Source: Streptosporangium carneum | Lineage (GTDB): Bacteria; Actinomycetota; Actinomycetes; Streptosporangiales; Streptosporangiaceae | Assembly: GCF_027922005.1 (NCBI RefSeq) | Contig: NZ_BSEV01000010.1 | Span: 91,272-155,271, forward strand | Length of the DNA: 64,000 bases | Direction: 5' to 3' | Part shown: in pieces, positions 1 through 8,597 of the stretch | How positions within the stretch are numbered: the first letter of the stretch is position 1 | How the letters are laid out: every line of letters starts with the position of its first letter | Notes under the pieces: model-generated | Seen by the model: the letters and a program-made list of their open reading frames with translations, nothing else | What the model was told of the DNA's origin: nothing | Database searches by the model: none | Position numbers and translations under genes: made by a program

Positions 1-531
1 ATCGCGGCGGCGAAGAAGCGCTGCTCCTCCCACCCCCGCCACCAGCCGAAGATCAGGCCGGTACGGCAGGCTCGCGCGACCATGTGGACGGAGTTCTGGT
101 ACATCAACGCGTGGGACGAGGGAAACGAGGGCGGATCGACCGGCGACATGGTCGCCGACCTGGTCGGAAGCGCACCCGGCGCGCTGGACATCTGGGCCGC
201 GGACGAAATCGGCCACGCGTGCGTGACAGGCGAGGCCTACAGACGCCGTCCTCCCGTGGAGACCCGAGGCTGGGAACAGGTCGTCGAGGTCGGCTACACG
301 ACCGCGAAGGGAACCCTGTCCATCGTGGGCGACAACGGCGAAGAGCTTCCCGATCTCGCGGTCAACGGCCCAGGAGACTACCGGGTCCGCGTCCACGTCC
401 GAGGCCGCAAGGCCGTACGGGAGAACATCGACACCCCGGATGCCACCGTCCAACTATTGATCATGGTCTTCCCAGGCAAGGAGAAGAAACCCACGATCTA
501 CCGCGACTATCCACAGAAAGCCCGAAAATAG
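1..531 (+). CDS. Hypothetical protein, left copy (5' truncated by window edge)
   Basis: The reading frame is open from base 1, so the gene starts outside the window. The visible part matches the C-terminal ~177 residues of the fusion ORF ending at 4612, with the same frame and stop. It has an early Cys/His/Arg-rich stretch, then a β-rich region ending in motifs such as LPDLAVNGPGDYRVRVHVRG and LLIMVFPG. I do not recognise the family; similar β-rich proteins lie near peptide-maturation genes in actinomycetes, but that is recollection, not proof. The copy to the right is identical through most of the coding part and carries a few changes near the stop. Confidence 0.6.
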   Translation: MAAAKKRCSSHPRHQPKIRPVRQARATMWTEFWYINAWDEGNEGGSTGDMVADLVGSAPGALDIWAADEIGHACVTGEAYRRRPPVETRGWEQVVEVGYTTAKGTLSIVGDNGEELPDLAVNGPGDYRVRVHVRGRKAVRENIDTPDATVQLLIMVFPGKEKKPTIYRDYPQKARK

Positions 532-569
532 GCGCGGCAGATCTTCCCCACGTCACACAGCCATGCCCC

Positions 570-720
570 TCAGCCAGGGAGATCCCAGCTCGGCCCGTCG
601 GGTTCGCCCAACCAGACGTACTGGCGCTCTCTGGTGACGGTGAGCCCGTAGGCGGACTGATGCGGAGCCCCAGCCGCCTGCCAGGTCAGAACGGCGTCCT
701 CGACCGCATCCCACAACCGC
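570..720 (-). pseudogene. tgmC 3'-end remnant
   Basis: The reverse strand reads as the last ~50 residues of the graspetide methyltransferase (…LRLWDAVEDAVLTWQAAG…YVWLGEPDGPSWDLP), ending at a stop at 570-572. It matches the C-terminus of the intact gene ending at 4651. At 720 the sequence changes to unrelated DNA, so only this tail survives. It arose with the segmental duplication. Confidence 0.85.
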
Positions 721-768
721 CATCGGGATCGACCAATCGAGAAGGCAGTCCAGTTTGGCCTTATAGCC

Positions 769-1701
769 TCATACCTTCATCATCGCGGTAAGAATGTCCT
801 GAGCAAGCGACAGACTGGAAGCGGCAACGAACTTTCGCCGCTGGCTCATGGCCTTTCTGATGTCGGCCACGGTGCCGAACTGGTAGTTCAATGGGATAGG
901 ACGGCCCTGAAGATCGAGGACTACTCCTCCAGCAGCGTTAAGGATGTAGTGCCCGGGCGCAAGATCCCAGATGGCGAATCCCTTTGCGAACTCGATCATC
1001 GCGTCGCTGAAGCCTGCGGCGACATGACACAACCCGATGGAGCCAAAGTCCACACCGATCCGACCTCGGCTGGCACCGTCCTGAGAGGGTCGGCTCAACT
1101 CCTCTATCAGGCGAGTCTGCCGGGCGAGTGGTTGGAAGCGTTCGGAAGGCTTCATAGAGTAGTTCGTGATCAACGACTCTGGTAGCGAAGTAGACCGCTC
1201 CAGTCGCAATGCATGAGGGGTCTTTTCCTCCGTGAAGACGAAAGCCTGTTCTTGCCCGGCATCGTCACGGGCTGCGAGATAGATCTGGAGGTGGTGAAAG
1301 ATGTCACCAACTATCGCTGCGATCGGGCGCTCGAGGCTACGTGAGTAGACCAGGACATGTGTGTAGCCGTACAAGGCTCGGACAGCTAGTTCGCTCGTGT
1401 CGAGTGGATCGACCAGAACGCACAGGTCGGGGTCCGGATCATCTCCGATTATCTGGAGATCTGCCTCCTCTGAGGCATAGACGTACGATGGAATGATCTC
1501 TGTCAGCAGTTCCTGATAGCGCTTGTGCATCCACAGGTCATATTCCGACAGAAAGTTGTCGGCATGTCGAAAGTTTCGGCTCTCCGAGCGATCACCCGAT
1601 AGTGCGGCCTCGATCAGTTGGGGACGAATCTCACTGATCACCGTCGCAACCAACTCGGCGAGGTTCTGCGCAATACCGGATAGAGGGGACTGGGACGTCA
1701 C
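769..1701 (-). CDS. Inositol monophosphatase-like phosphatase
   Basis: The 310-residue protein has the inositol-monophosphatase/FBPase fold signatures: VDPLDTSELAVR corresponds to the metal-binding DPxDGTxxF motif (the usual DG is changed to DT), and WDLAPGHYILNAAGGVVLD corresponds to the WDxAAGxLLLxEAGG motif. Family members hydrolyse sugar or nucleotide phosphate monoesters with Mg2+; the substrate here cannot be read. The start is GTG at 1701 with a GAGGTG ribosome site. It begins 17 bases after the stop of the HTH-phosphoribosyltransferase gene, so the two are one operon. The altered motif suggests a divergent substrate, or loss of activity if the metal site is impaired. Confidence 0.75.
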   Translation of the reverse strand: MTSQSPLSGIAQNLAELVATVISEIRPQLIEAALSGDRSESRNFRHADNFLSEYDLWMHKRYQELLTEIIPSYVYASEEADLQIIGDDPDPDLCVLVDPLDTSELAVRALYGYTHVLVYSRSLERPIAAIVGDIFHHLQIYLAARDDAGQEQAFVFTEEKTPHALRLERSTSLPESLITNYSMKPSERFQPLARQTRLIEELSRPSQDGASRGRIGVDFGSIGLCHVAAGFSDAMIEFAKGFAIWDLAPGHYILNAAGGVVLDLQGRPIPLNYQFGTVADIRKAMSQRRKFVAASSLSLAQDILTAMMKV

Positions 1702-1718
1702 GATACACCTCGGTTCTG

Positions 1719-2861
1719 TCAGCGTAGCTCTAGGGGCGGTTCGATGCCGGGAGGACTCATCGTTGCAGCGATAAATACCGCTTTGAAGTCCGCAGCTCGC
1801 ATGATGCCCGCACCGGTCAGGTCGTCGAAGCTGGCTACTTCAAGGTTTCGGCCCTTGGTCATAGCACCGAAGACGGCGAAGTAGATCTCCGCATCTGGGT
1901 AGCGACTGCGGATCTCTCGGGTGATGAATCCAACGACGTCCGCGTGCTTGACCTCGAAGTCGCATAGGACGATCGTCGGGGCTCCTGGCAGGTCCGGATA
2001 CACCGAGGCCCGATCGAGAGCGATGAGGTCCCGTCTCTTGTTGCACTTTAAGTATCCGATGGGACATCGCCCAAACTGGGCAGATGCGAGGAAGGTCGCC
2101 ATCACTAGGCCAGCTTCGTTGATCCCGAAGCAGGCATCAACGTCTACGCGACGTCCGACGTTCTTGATCTGCTGGACAAGCCGTTCCATCCCATATCCGA
2201 ACGACGTCCAAGTCAGGTTCAGCAATTGGCCTGGTTTGGGGTTCGGCAGAGAGTACAGGCAGATCTCCGGGTTGCCGTACTCGACAGTTGGGACGGCAAG
2301 GTTGAAGTCAGGACCTATGACGTTGGCTTCAGCGGAGATCACCTGCGAGTCCAGCTTGGTCGGGTGCCCTTCTCGCCCTGTCCCTGATTCAGATGGCTCG
2401 TTAGGCGAATCGGCTGCGGTGAACTTCTTCAGTGAAAGCTGATCTTCGGGCGCGAGGCGCTCATATGCTTCAGCGACTAGATCACTGGGAGAGATGTGAT
2501 CATTTGCCACGCCCAGGGGGCCACTGCTGTACGCAGTAGCAAGAATCAACAGGCTTGAGAAGGATGGAGGCGATGCATTTCCACGGCGGGCACGCGCCCA
2601 TGTTTCCCAAGCGTTGATGGAGGTACCACCCAGGCTGGTTTGATGCCCAGTCACCTCGTTGTACCGGACAGCGGCTTGGTCCTGGGAGAGACCACACACA
2701 TAGCGGTGGGCCTGAAGGCTGGATATGTCAGGATACCGATTCATCAGCTCGACGGCGGCCTCCTTGACCGAGCCCGTCTCCTGCCATAACTGCCTACCGA
2801 TACGTGCCAGTTCGCGTCCCCGTGCCTGAGGGCTTTCTCCACCCCGACTCTGGGTAAGCAT
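1719..2861 (-). CDS. HTH regulator with phosphoribosyltransferase-like domain
   Basis: The N-terminal ~120 residues look like a HTH regulator (QAHRYVCGLSQDQAAVRYNEVTG, then a conserved INAWETWAR segment). The C-terminal half, from about residue 190, resembles the PRTase type-I fold: a GINEAGLVMATFLA loop and the strand-Asp motif PTIVLCDFEVKHADVVGF, which resembles the PRPP-binding vDD(xx)TG region but is not canonical. PRTase domains serve either as nucleotide-salvage enzymes or as ligand sensors in regulators such as PurR. The start at 2861 is preferred because GAGGAGG lies 5-11 bases upstream; an ATG at 2876 overlaps that site. The next gene is a phosphatase in the same operon, which suggests nucleotide or sugar-phosphate sensing coupled to hydrolysis. 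Confidence 0.6.
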   Translation of the reverse strand: MLTQSRGGESPQARGRELARIGRQLWQETGSVKEAAVELMNRYPDISSLQAHRYVCGLSQDQAAVRYNEVTGHQTSLGGTSINAWETWARARRGNASPPSFSSLLILATAYSSGPLGVANDHISPSDLVAEAYERLAPEDQLSLKKFTAADSPNEPSESGTGREGHPTKLDSQVISAEANVIGPDFNLAVPTVEYGNPEICLYSLPNPKPGQLLNLTWTSFGYGMERLVQQIKNVGRRVDVDACFGINEAGLVMATFLASAQFGRCPIGYLKCNKRRDLIALDRASVYPDLPGAPTIVLCDFEVKHADVVGFITREIRSRYPDAEIYFAVFGAMTKGRNLEVASFDDLTGAGIMRAADFKAVFIAATMSPPGIEPPLELR

Positions 2862-2977
2862 CGCCTGCCTCCTCATGATTTCGCCGTTAGGTTACCCATC
2901 CCAATGGGCAACAACTTGAAGATCGACGAAAAACGCAGGTCAGCACCACCCGTAGATCCGAGTAATTGCGGACTCTG

Positions 2978-3322
2978 TCATAGGTGTGAGGGAGACCCAC
3001 CAAGTTCTACCGTCGTTGCATGATCCCTAGACAGACAGCAGGCGGACAGCGGCCTGACCAGCGCGCCCGCGACCTGCGCCACGTGCATCCCGGAATCCCC
3101 CAGCTCATGCCCGCAGTTCCACGTGTCGCCCGCAGCCTGGATCGTGGCCCTCACAACCCCCGCTGTGGTCCTGGAGGACATGTACAACCCCAACATGAAC
3201 GGAAACCCGTTCACACAGATGACCTCAACTTTTTCGTCGGCCTGGACGAGCCGAACCTTCTTCGTTATGCACTTGCCACACAGTTGGTCGTTCGCATCGA
3301 GGACATGCAGCCAGCGCCGCAC
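2978..3322 (-). CDS. Small hypothetical protein
   Basis: A 114-residue frame with a balanced composition (CGKCITKKVRLVQADEKVEVICVNGFPFMLGLYM) that looks more protein-like than the overlapping plus-strand frame. It has a CxxC pair near the N-terminus and more Cys downstream, possibly a metal site. No family was recognised and no strong ribosome site is evident. It lies upstream of the HTH-PRTase operon on the same strand. It may be a remnant. Confidence 0.35.
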   Translation of the reverse strand: MRRWLHVLDANDQLCGKCITKKVRLVQADEKVEVICVNGFPFMLGLYMSSRTTAGVVRATIQAAGDTWNCGHELGDSGMHVAQVAGALVRPLSACCLSRDHATTVELGGSPSHL

Positions 3323-3571
3323 CTAGCGGACATCCCCTAAACCCGCGGCGACATGGAGAGTCCTCCTCCTGTGCCGCCGCGACAAACTCCCCACGAGCGG
3401 CGGTGCGCGACTTTCCGGGGCCGCACGCGAGGTTAGACGGACCGCACAACACCCTGGCCACGAGACCAACTCGCCCTTCACCCCCGCCAGGGGGGCACGC
3501 GAAGGGCGACAACCCTCTTGCGGCCACGGACACCACGGCCCCTTTCCCCTCTACGAAAGGAACGCCACGAG

Positions 3572-4612
3572 ATGGAAAGACAACTAGAGTTCGATCGGTG
3601 GTTTGGCCACGCCAAGACCCTAGTACTCCAGCCGACCACGCTATGCAACCTCGATTGCGTGTACTGCTATCTGCCGTTCCGGCGCCTCAGCAATGAGATG
3701 TCCCCCGAGGTCGCCCAGGCCGTTGCCGACTCGGCGGCGGAGCTGACCGATCCCAGCGGCCCACTGGACATCGTGTGGCACGGCGGGGAACCCCTAGCCC
3801 TGGGACTGCGCAAGTTCGGCGCGCTGCTCGCGCCGTTCGAGGACCTGCGTCAGGCAGGTCGGATCCAGCACAGCGTGCAGACCAACGCCACCCTCATCGA
3901 CGACGAATGGTGTGACCTGGCCGCCCAGAACGAGGACAACGTCTCCGCGCCCGCCGTGGCGAAGGCGATCGGCAAGATGAACAACCCCTCGCTGACAGGA
4001 GCGCTGGCGAAGCTGTGTCCCTCGGTGGCCCAGGCCCAGGAGGACGAGGAGGAGCGAATGCGGGCGGAGAACGACGCCTACATCGCGGCGGCGAAGAAGC
4101 GCTGCTCCTCCCACCCCCGCCACCAGCCGAAGATCAGGCCGGTACGGCAGGCTCGCGCGACCATGTGGACGGAGTTCTGGTACATCAACGCGTGGGACGA
4201 GGGAAACGAGGGCGGATCGACCGGCGACATGGTCGCCGACCTGGTCGGAAGCGCACCCGGCGCGCTGGACATCTGGGCCGCGGACGAAATCGGCCACGCG
4301 TGCGTGACAGGCGAGGCCTACAGACGCCGTCCTCCCGTGGAGACCCGAGGCTGGGAACAGGTCGTCGAGGTCGGCTACACGACCGCGAAGGGAACCCTGT
4401 CCATCGTGGGCGACAACGGCGAAGAGCTTCCCGATCTCGCGGTCAACGGCCCAGGAGACTACCGGGTCCGCGTCCACGTCCGAGGCCGCAAGGCCGTACG
4501 GGAGAACATCGACACCCCGGATGCCACCGTCCAACTATTGATCATGGTCTTCCCAGGCAAGGAGAAGAAACCCACGATCTACCGCGACTACCCGCAGAAG
4601 ACCCGGAAATAG
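3572..4612 (+). pseudogene. Truncated radical-SAM peptide maturase fused to hypothetical ORF
   Basis: Residues 1-119 are the start of a radical-SAM maturase: C25-NLD-C29-VY-C32 is the CxxxCxxC iron-sulfur motif, followed by WHGGEPL and QTNATLI. The barrel then stops; from about residue 120 (base ~3929) the frame continues into an unrelated Cys/Glu-rich helical stretch and the β-rich C-terminus duplicated at the window start. Normal maturases of this kind are about 370-450 residues with a C-terminal SPASM or twitch domain, absent here. The start ATG at 3572 has GAAAGGAA upstream. The fusion is probably a rearrangement scar, so no cyclase activity is expected, although the frame stays open to 4612. 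Confidence 0.7.
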
Positions 4613-4801
4613 GCGCGACAGACCTTCCCCAAGTCACACAGCCACGTCCTTCACACAGGGAGATCCCAGCTCGGCCCGTCGGGTTCGCCCAACCAGACGT
4701 ACTGGCGCTCTCTGGTGACGGTGAGCCCGTAGGCGGACTGGTGCGGAGAGCCAGCCGCCTGCCAGGTCAGAACGGCGTCCTCGACCGCGTCCCACAACCG
4801 C
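4082..4801. repeat. Segmental duplication, right copy
   Basis: Partner of bases 1-720. Here the segment is embedded in the intact arrangement: hypothetical ORF on plus, convergent with a full-length tgmC on minus. The two stop codons (4612 and 4651) are 38 bases apart. Confidence 0.95.
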
Positions 4802-5811
4802 AAAGGCCCGTGCTGGTGAACCGTCCACCCGCCTTCCGGGTCGGGCTTGGTGGTGGCCTGCGACCCGGTCGCCACGTCCAGCAGGACGACCTCGTCGCCA
4901 CCGCCCACCTTCATCGCCGACGGCGCGGCCAACTGTCCCACGAACAACCCGGCCGGATCGTCCAGCACTCGAGGATCCACCCGGCTGCTCCGCCCATCCC
5001 CGATCCCGAGATAGGGAGCCGCCATCGGCGGCGGCCCATGCGGGCGAGCCGTCATGAAGTAGACGTCGTCCTCCAGGAATCGTCCACTCGCGGTGCCGTC
5101 GTCGTCGAGCGTGAGACGCGCGAACGCACTGCCGTACATCCACCCGGAGAGCGGGACGGTGATCGTGCCGCCGTCACGCACCTGCCACAGCCAGGGGAAC
5201 GGGATGTAACGCACGGAGCAGGTGGCAATCAGCCGATCGTATTCGGCGTTCTTCTCATAACCCGCGAGACCGTCACCGGTCACGAGCGTGGGCGTGTATC
5301 CGGCGGCAGTGAGCGCGTCACGGGCCCGGCCGGCTACGGCGGGGTCGTATTCGATCGAGGTCACAGCCTTGGAACCGAGCCGATGACACATCAGCGCGGT
5401 GGAGTACCCGGTGCCCGTGCCGATCTCCACCACTTTGTCCCCATCGGAGATCCGCGCGGCCTCCAACATCCGTACGACCAAACCGGGCAGTGTCGAGGAC
5501 GAGGTGGGCGCTCCTTGGACGAGGCCGTGCGCGTCCGTGACCATGACCCCGTCGATCTGCGTCACCCACGTCTCATCGCGATAGACCAGCTCCAGCCACT
5601 CATCCGCGCCCACCTCCTCGCGATGGATCACTTCCCATCCCTCGCCGTACTTGGTGGCCCTGGCGATCGCGGAACCAAGAAACCGTTCACGCGCCACGGC
5701 CTCGACCGCGTCCCGCCATGCCGGGCCGCGCAGGGATCCGGTCAGGGCGAGCTGATCGGCGAGGGCACGACGAAGCCGTACGGCAAGGCCGGATGTGGCT
5801 TTGGCGGTCAT
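4651..5811 (-). CDS. tgmC: Graspetide-associated PIMT-like methyltransferase
   Basis: This 386-residue protein is of the protein-L-isoaspartate O-methyltransferase type that accompanies ATP-grasp ribosomal-peptide maturases. The SAM-binding motif I is VVEIGTGTGYSTAL, followed by TSIEYDPA and VTGDGLAGY. In characterised relatives (the fuscimiditide pathway) the enzyme methylates an Asp of the ester-crosslinked peptide, which then closes to an aspartimide. Beyond the Rossmann domain is a ~150-residue C-terminal extension typical of the grasp-linked group. The start ATG at 5811 overlaps the tgmB stop by four bases (ATGA), showing translational coupling. Order tgmA-tgmB-tgmC supports the call. 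Confidence 0.9.
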   Translation of the reverse strand: MTAKATSGLAVRLRRALADQLALTGSLRGPAWRDAVEAVARERFLGSAIARATKYGEGWEVIHREEVGADEWLELVYRDETWVTQIDGVMVTDAHGLVQGAPTSSSTLPGLVVRMLEAARISDGDKVVEIGTGTGYSTALMCHRLGSKAVTSIEYDPAVAGRARDALTAAGYTPTLVTGDGLAGYEKNAEYDRLIATCSVRYIPFPWLWQVRDGGTITVPLSGWMYGSAFARLTLDDDGTASGRFLEDDVYFMTARPHGPPPMAAPYLGIGDGRSSRVDPRVLDDPAGLFVGQLAAPSAMKVGGGDEVVLLDVATGSQATTKPDPEGGWTVHQHGPLRLWDAVEDAVLTWQAAGSPHQSAYGLTVTRERQYVWLGEPDGPSWDLPV

Positions 5812-6743
5812 GTCGGTTCCTCCAAGAGCAGGCCGGCTATAGCTGCGGCGATCGGCAGCCCGGTGGCGTCTTCGAGCCACCCCCACTGTCCGTTGGGATT
5901 GCATTCCAGGAACACCGGAACACCATCTTTGGTGAGCGCGAAATCGAACGCGCCGAAGCGCAGGCCGAGTCCTTCGAGGTAGGCGAGACAGCCATCGGCG
6001 AGTCCGGGCGGCGGATCGACCACCGTGTAGGAAAGGCGGTCGTAGTCCTGCCGCCAGTCGAGCAGGCCGGAGTCGATCCGTACGCAGAACACCCGCCTTC
6101 CGACGACGGTCACCCGAAGGTCGGCCACCTTGTCGACACGTGCCTGGAACAGGTGCGCGGCACGGCTGACAGTGTCGTCCACGTCATCAGGCTCGACCTG
6201 GGTCGTCCAGATGGTGGCGGGATTCCCGTCGGCACCGTTGCACGAGGTGGCCCGCAGCGGCTTGTAGACGATCGGACCGTACTCGGCCGCGAAAGCACAG
6301 GCATCATCCGCCCGGTTGGTGATCAGGGTGGCGGGAACGTCGAATCCGACCTGACGCGCCATGGCGAGCTGAAGGGGCTTGTGCTCGGCGGCGGTGATCG
6401 CCCACGGGTGGCTGACGTACGGGCACGGCAGAGCCGCGAGGACTCCGCCAACCCCGAATCGGGTCTGTGTTCCGACGAACCGTTCACCCTGCGACGGACT
6501 CTCAGACAGGTACGGCGTGGGCCGCCGATAGTAGACGGCCCGCACCCGTTCCAGAACGATCCGCCGTGACCGGGTGGTGAGGACGCCGTGCGGAGGAAAC
6601 CTTCCGAACCACGCCGACAGCTCGGCGTCGGCGGGAAAATCCACGCCGGGGTCAAAGCGGGCGACACACACCTCGCGCCGGTTCAGATGGTTGATGACCA
6701 TGTCCGCTGTCGGATCGTCCAGGCAGGTGAGCACCAGGATCAC
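5808..6743 (-). CDS. tgmB: ATP-grasp ribosomal peptide maturase
   Basis: This ~311-residue ATP-grasp ligase is of the SAV_5884 family, which forms macrocyclic ester (or amide) bonds between side chains of a precursor peptide. Visible features: N-terminal VILVLTCLDDPTADMVINHL, the phosphate/adenine-binding stretch PIVYKPLRATSCNG, and the metal-binding end FGAFDFALTKDGVPVFLECNPNGQWGWLE. The frame is open further upstream, but GTG at 6743 is chosen because homologues begin at this strand and it lies 10 bases after the tgmA stop. It overlaps tgmC by ATGA. Function should follow tgmA: ATP-dependent activation of Asp/Glu carboxylates and capture by Thr/Ser hydroxyls. Confidence 0.9.
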   Translation of the reverse strand: MILVLTCLDDPTADMVINHLNRREVCVARFDPGVDFPADAELSAWFGRFPPHGVLTTRSRRIVLERVRAVYYRRPTPYLSESPSQGERFVGTQTRFGVGGVLAALPCPYVSHPWAITAAEHKPLQLAMARQVGFDVPATLITNRADDACAFAAEYGPIVYKPLRATSCNGADGNPATIWTTQVEPDDVDDTVSRAAHLFQARVDKVADLRVTVVGRRVFCVRIDSGLLDWRQDYDRLSYTVVDPPPGLADGCLAYLEGLGLRFGAFDFALTKDGVPVFLECNPNGQWGWLEDATGLPIAAAIAGLLLEEPT

Positions 6744-6753
6744 GGGGCGGCCG

Positions 6754-7017
6754 TCAGTCGTTGTCGTAGTCGGTGACGGTGGTCTGATCCGAGGGTGGAG
6801 GACTCTGGCCGTCGCCTCCTCCCCCGGTCCTTTGCGTCTTACTGGTCTGCTTGTTGGTGCCGTGCTTGCCCGCCTCGATGAGCTGCCCGCTCGTCGTGTC
6901 GCGGTGGACACCGGTCTGGGTGACGGGATCCAGCTCGACGCTGTACGGCGCGCTTTCCCCGATCACGAACGGGACCAGCCTCGTGAGACCCCATGGCTGT
7001 CCGTGCGAGTCGTTCAT
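6754..7017 (-). CDS. tgmA: Graspetide precursor peptide
   Basis: An 87-residue precursor with the conserved leader of ATP-grasp-target peptides: PWGLTRLVPF near the N-terminus, then YSVELDPVTQTGV and IEAGKHG. The C-terminal core is rich in Thr/Ser acceptors (TNKQTSKTQRT) and Asp donors (DGQ…SDQTTVTDYDND). In this class the ligase joins Thr/Ser to Asp/Glu side chains. The start ATG has AAAGGA upstream. Immediately downstream are tgmB and tgmC in one operon. Which residues are crosslinked cannot be read; the GGGGDGQ loop resembles the turn in which aspartimide formation would be expected (inference). Confidence 0.88.
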   Translation of the reverse strand: MNDSHGQPWGLTRLVPFVIGESAPYSVELDPVTQTGVHRDTTSGQLIEAGKHGTNKQTSKTQRTGGGGDGQSPPPSDQTTVTDYDND

Positions 7018-7214
7018 GGCTGCGTCCTTTCCCCGGCGTGTCCCGGGAGGAGCGGGGGTGGGGTGATGCCTTCGCCAGAGCAGGGCCAGGACGTGTCGAC
7101 ATCCAGGGATCAGACCTGACTGTCTGTGAGGACACGCTCCGACGGTAGGAATCCACGCCCTGCCAGGTCAACGAGATTGCTTTGGATTGCTCGAAAACCC
7201 ATGAGCCTCACTGG

Positions 7215-8072
7215 CTAGTCGCAATCTCCCGACTCCGCCTCCGCGCGCAGCTCCGTCAGCACCTGCGCGATCACACTGCGGGCATCACGGCCGTAGCGCG
7301 CGATGCTTGCCAGGGCGTCGAAGACCTTCGCGTAGATCTCGATCTCACCCGGCTGCACGAGGGTGAGCTCGGCCGCAAAGGTCTCGACGAGCACCGTGTG
7401 GTCTTCCAGGATGTGGAAGCCGTGCAGAGGTGTAGCCGCGTACGACTCCCTCAGCGGAATGATGCCCAGTTTCAGTCTGGGAAGAGAGGTGGCCAAGGAG
7501 AGGCGGTCAAGCTGCTCCATCAGGATTTCGCGGGGAGCCGTGCCGTATCGCAGCGCCGCCTCGGTCATCACTATGTGAACGTCTGCTTCGTACAAGATGT
7601 CCTGGCGTTTGAGACGCGCTTTTATCCCTTCCTCGATGTCGTCACGAGCACCCCAGATGTGAACCGACCTCTTGAACCGCTCCCGCATGTATGGGGGGAT
7701 CTGAAGCAAACCAGGAATGACCGAACACTGAAACGATCGGATCCGGCCGCTACGAGATTCGAGCTCGCGGATCTCCTCCTGGCGCACCCTCACCCCGTCA
7801 CGGATTCGGCGACGCCATTCCATGTACTTCGACTCCAGGGAGCGAAGCTCGGCGACAAGGTCGGCCCCTCTCTCCTGAGCGTTCGCGATCTCCAGCCAGG
7901 TCCGGATGTCAGCCTCGGTGGGCGTCTGTTTGCCCAGCTCGATCTTGCTGACCTTGGATGCCTGCCATCCGGCCCGGCCGGCAAGCTCCTTGCCGCTCAG
8001 ACCCGCGTCGAGCCGGGCCTCCCGCAGCTTGAAGCCGAGTGATTCACGTGCCTGGCGGATGTTGCTAGACAC
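7215..8072 (-). CDS. HTH (XRE) / DUF5753 regulator
   Basis: A 285-residue regulator. The N-terminal HTH covers roughly residues 12-65 (LGFKLREARLDAGLSGKELA, then WQASKVSKIELGKQTP), and the rest is a DUF5753-like domain (SFQCSVIPGLLQIPPYMRE, IIPLRESYAATPLHGFHILED). Such genes are abundant in actinomycetes and are typically paired with DUF397 or DUF6879 partners; several control development. The start overlaps the stop of the upstream DUF6879 gene by 8 bases, so they are co-translated. It lies downstream of tgmA's promoter side, on the same strand but separated by ~200 bp, so control of tgmABC is possible but unproven. Confidence 0.88.
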   Translation of the reverse strand: MSSNIRQARESLGFKLREARLDAGLSGKELAGRAGWQASKVSKIELGKQTPTEADIRTWLEIANAQERGADLVAELRSLESKYMEWRRRIRDGVRVRQEEIRELESRSGRIRSFQCSVIPGLLQIPPYMRERFKRSVHIWGARDDIEEGIKARLKRQDILYEADVHIVMTEAALRYGTAPREILMEQLDRLSLATSLPRLKLGIIPLRESYAATPLHGFHILEDHTVLVETFAAELTLVQPGEIEIYAKVFDALASIARYGRDARSVIAQVLTELRAEAESGDCD

Positions 8073-8592
8073 GCTTGGCGAACTCCTCGCGAGACACGGA
8101 AAGCTTTCGGGCGAGATCGAACCACCTGCAGTGCTCGGCTACGACGACAGGGTCATCGATCAGCTCCGCCCCCAGAAGCGCGCCATCCTCTTCTCCGAAA
8201 TGAAGGACCGCCGACAGGGAACGATCAAAGCACCACACATCGAACTGAGGAATGTTCGCCTTGAGCGCGGCATCACGATCCAGGTACCGGATGTCCTCGC
8301 CTGCCGCATTGTTCGCCTTAGCTCCATGCAGCCCGAATCGGGCATAGCCTGACAGCGGAAGGGAGACAATCCGAACTCTCTGAAAGAGTCGCCCTTCCGT
8401 CGCCGCCTGACGAACCGAGTGGAGCCACGGCCTGTTCGCCCATTCCGGATCGGGATTCCCCTCCAGGAATCGACGGAGCGGCTCCTGCTCGACCGGCGAG
8501 TTGTAATGGTCCCGCGTCTCCAAACGCTGGGCGGTAGACCGGAAAAAGGTGAAGAGCTCCTGGAAGCGGTCACCTCTGACTAGCTCCGTCAC
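8065..8592 (-). CDS. DUF6879 family protein
   Basis: This 175-residue protein matches the DUF6879 pattern: an N-terminal helical segment, YNSPVEQEPLRRFLEG, RVRIVSLPLSGYARFGL, then DVWCFDRSLSAVLHF. Members occur almost only next to HTH/DUF5753 regulators and are thought to act as small partner proteins of them; no biochemical role is established. Overlap with the downstream regulator (8 bases) supports a paired function. Confidence 0.85.
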   Translation of the reverse strand: MTELVRGDRFQELFTFFRSTAQRLETRDHYNSPVEQEPLRRFLEGNPDPEWANRPWLHSVRQAATEGRLFQRVRIVSLPLSGYARFGLHGAKANNAAGEDIRYLDRDAALKANIPQFDVWCFDRSLSAVLHFGEEDGALLGAELIDDPVVVAEHCRWFDLARKLSVSREEFAKRV

Positions 8593-8597
8593 CCTTG

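Larger units (their letters stand above)
1..720. repeat. Segmental duplication, left copy (partner 4082-4801)
   Basis: Bases 1-720 match 4082-4801 at a constant offset of 4,081 with no indel; scattered substitutions occur mainly after about 510. The repeat holds the 3' part of the β-rich hypothetical gene and the last ~150 bp of tgmC. Homology stops sharply after 720 (4801). The left boundary lies outside the window. Confidence 0.95.

Noticed and set aside
3403..3571. Precursor peptide for the radical-SAM enzyme upstream of 3572
   Set aside because: No short frame with a convincing start and leader/core pattern was found.
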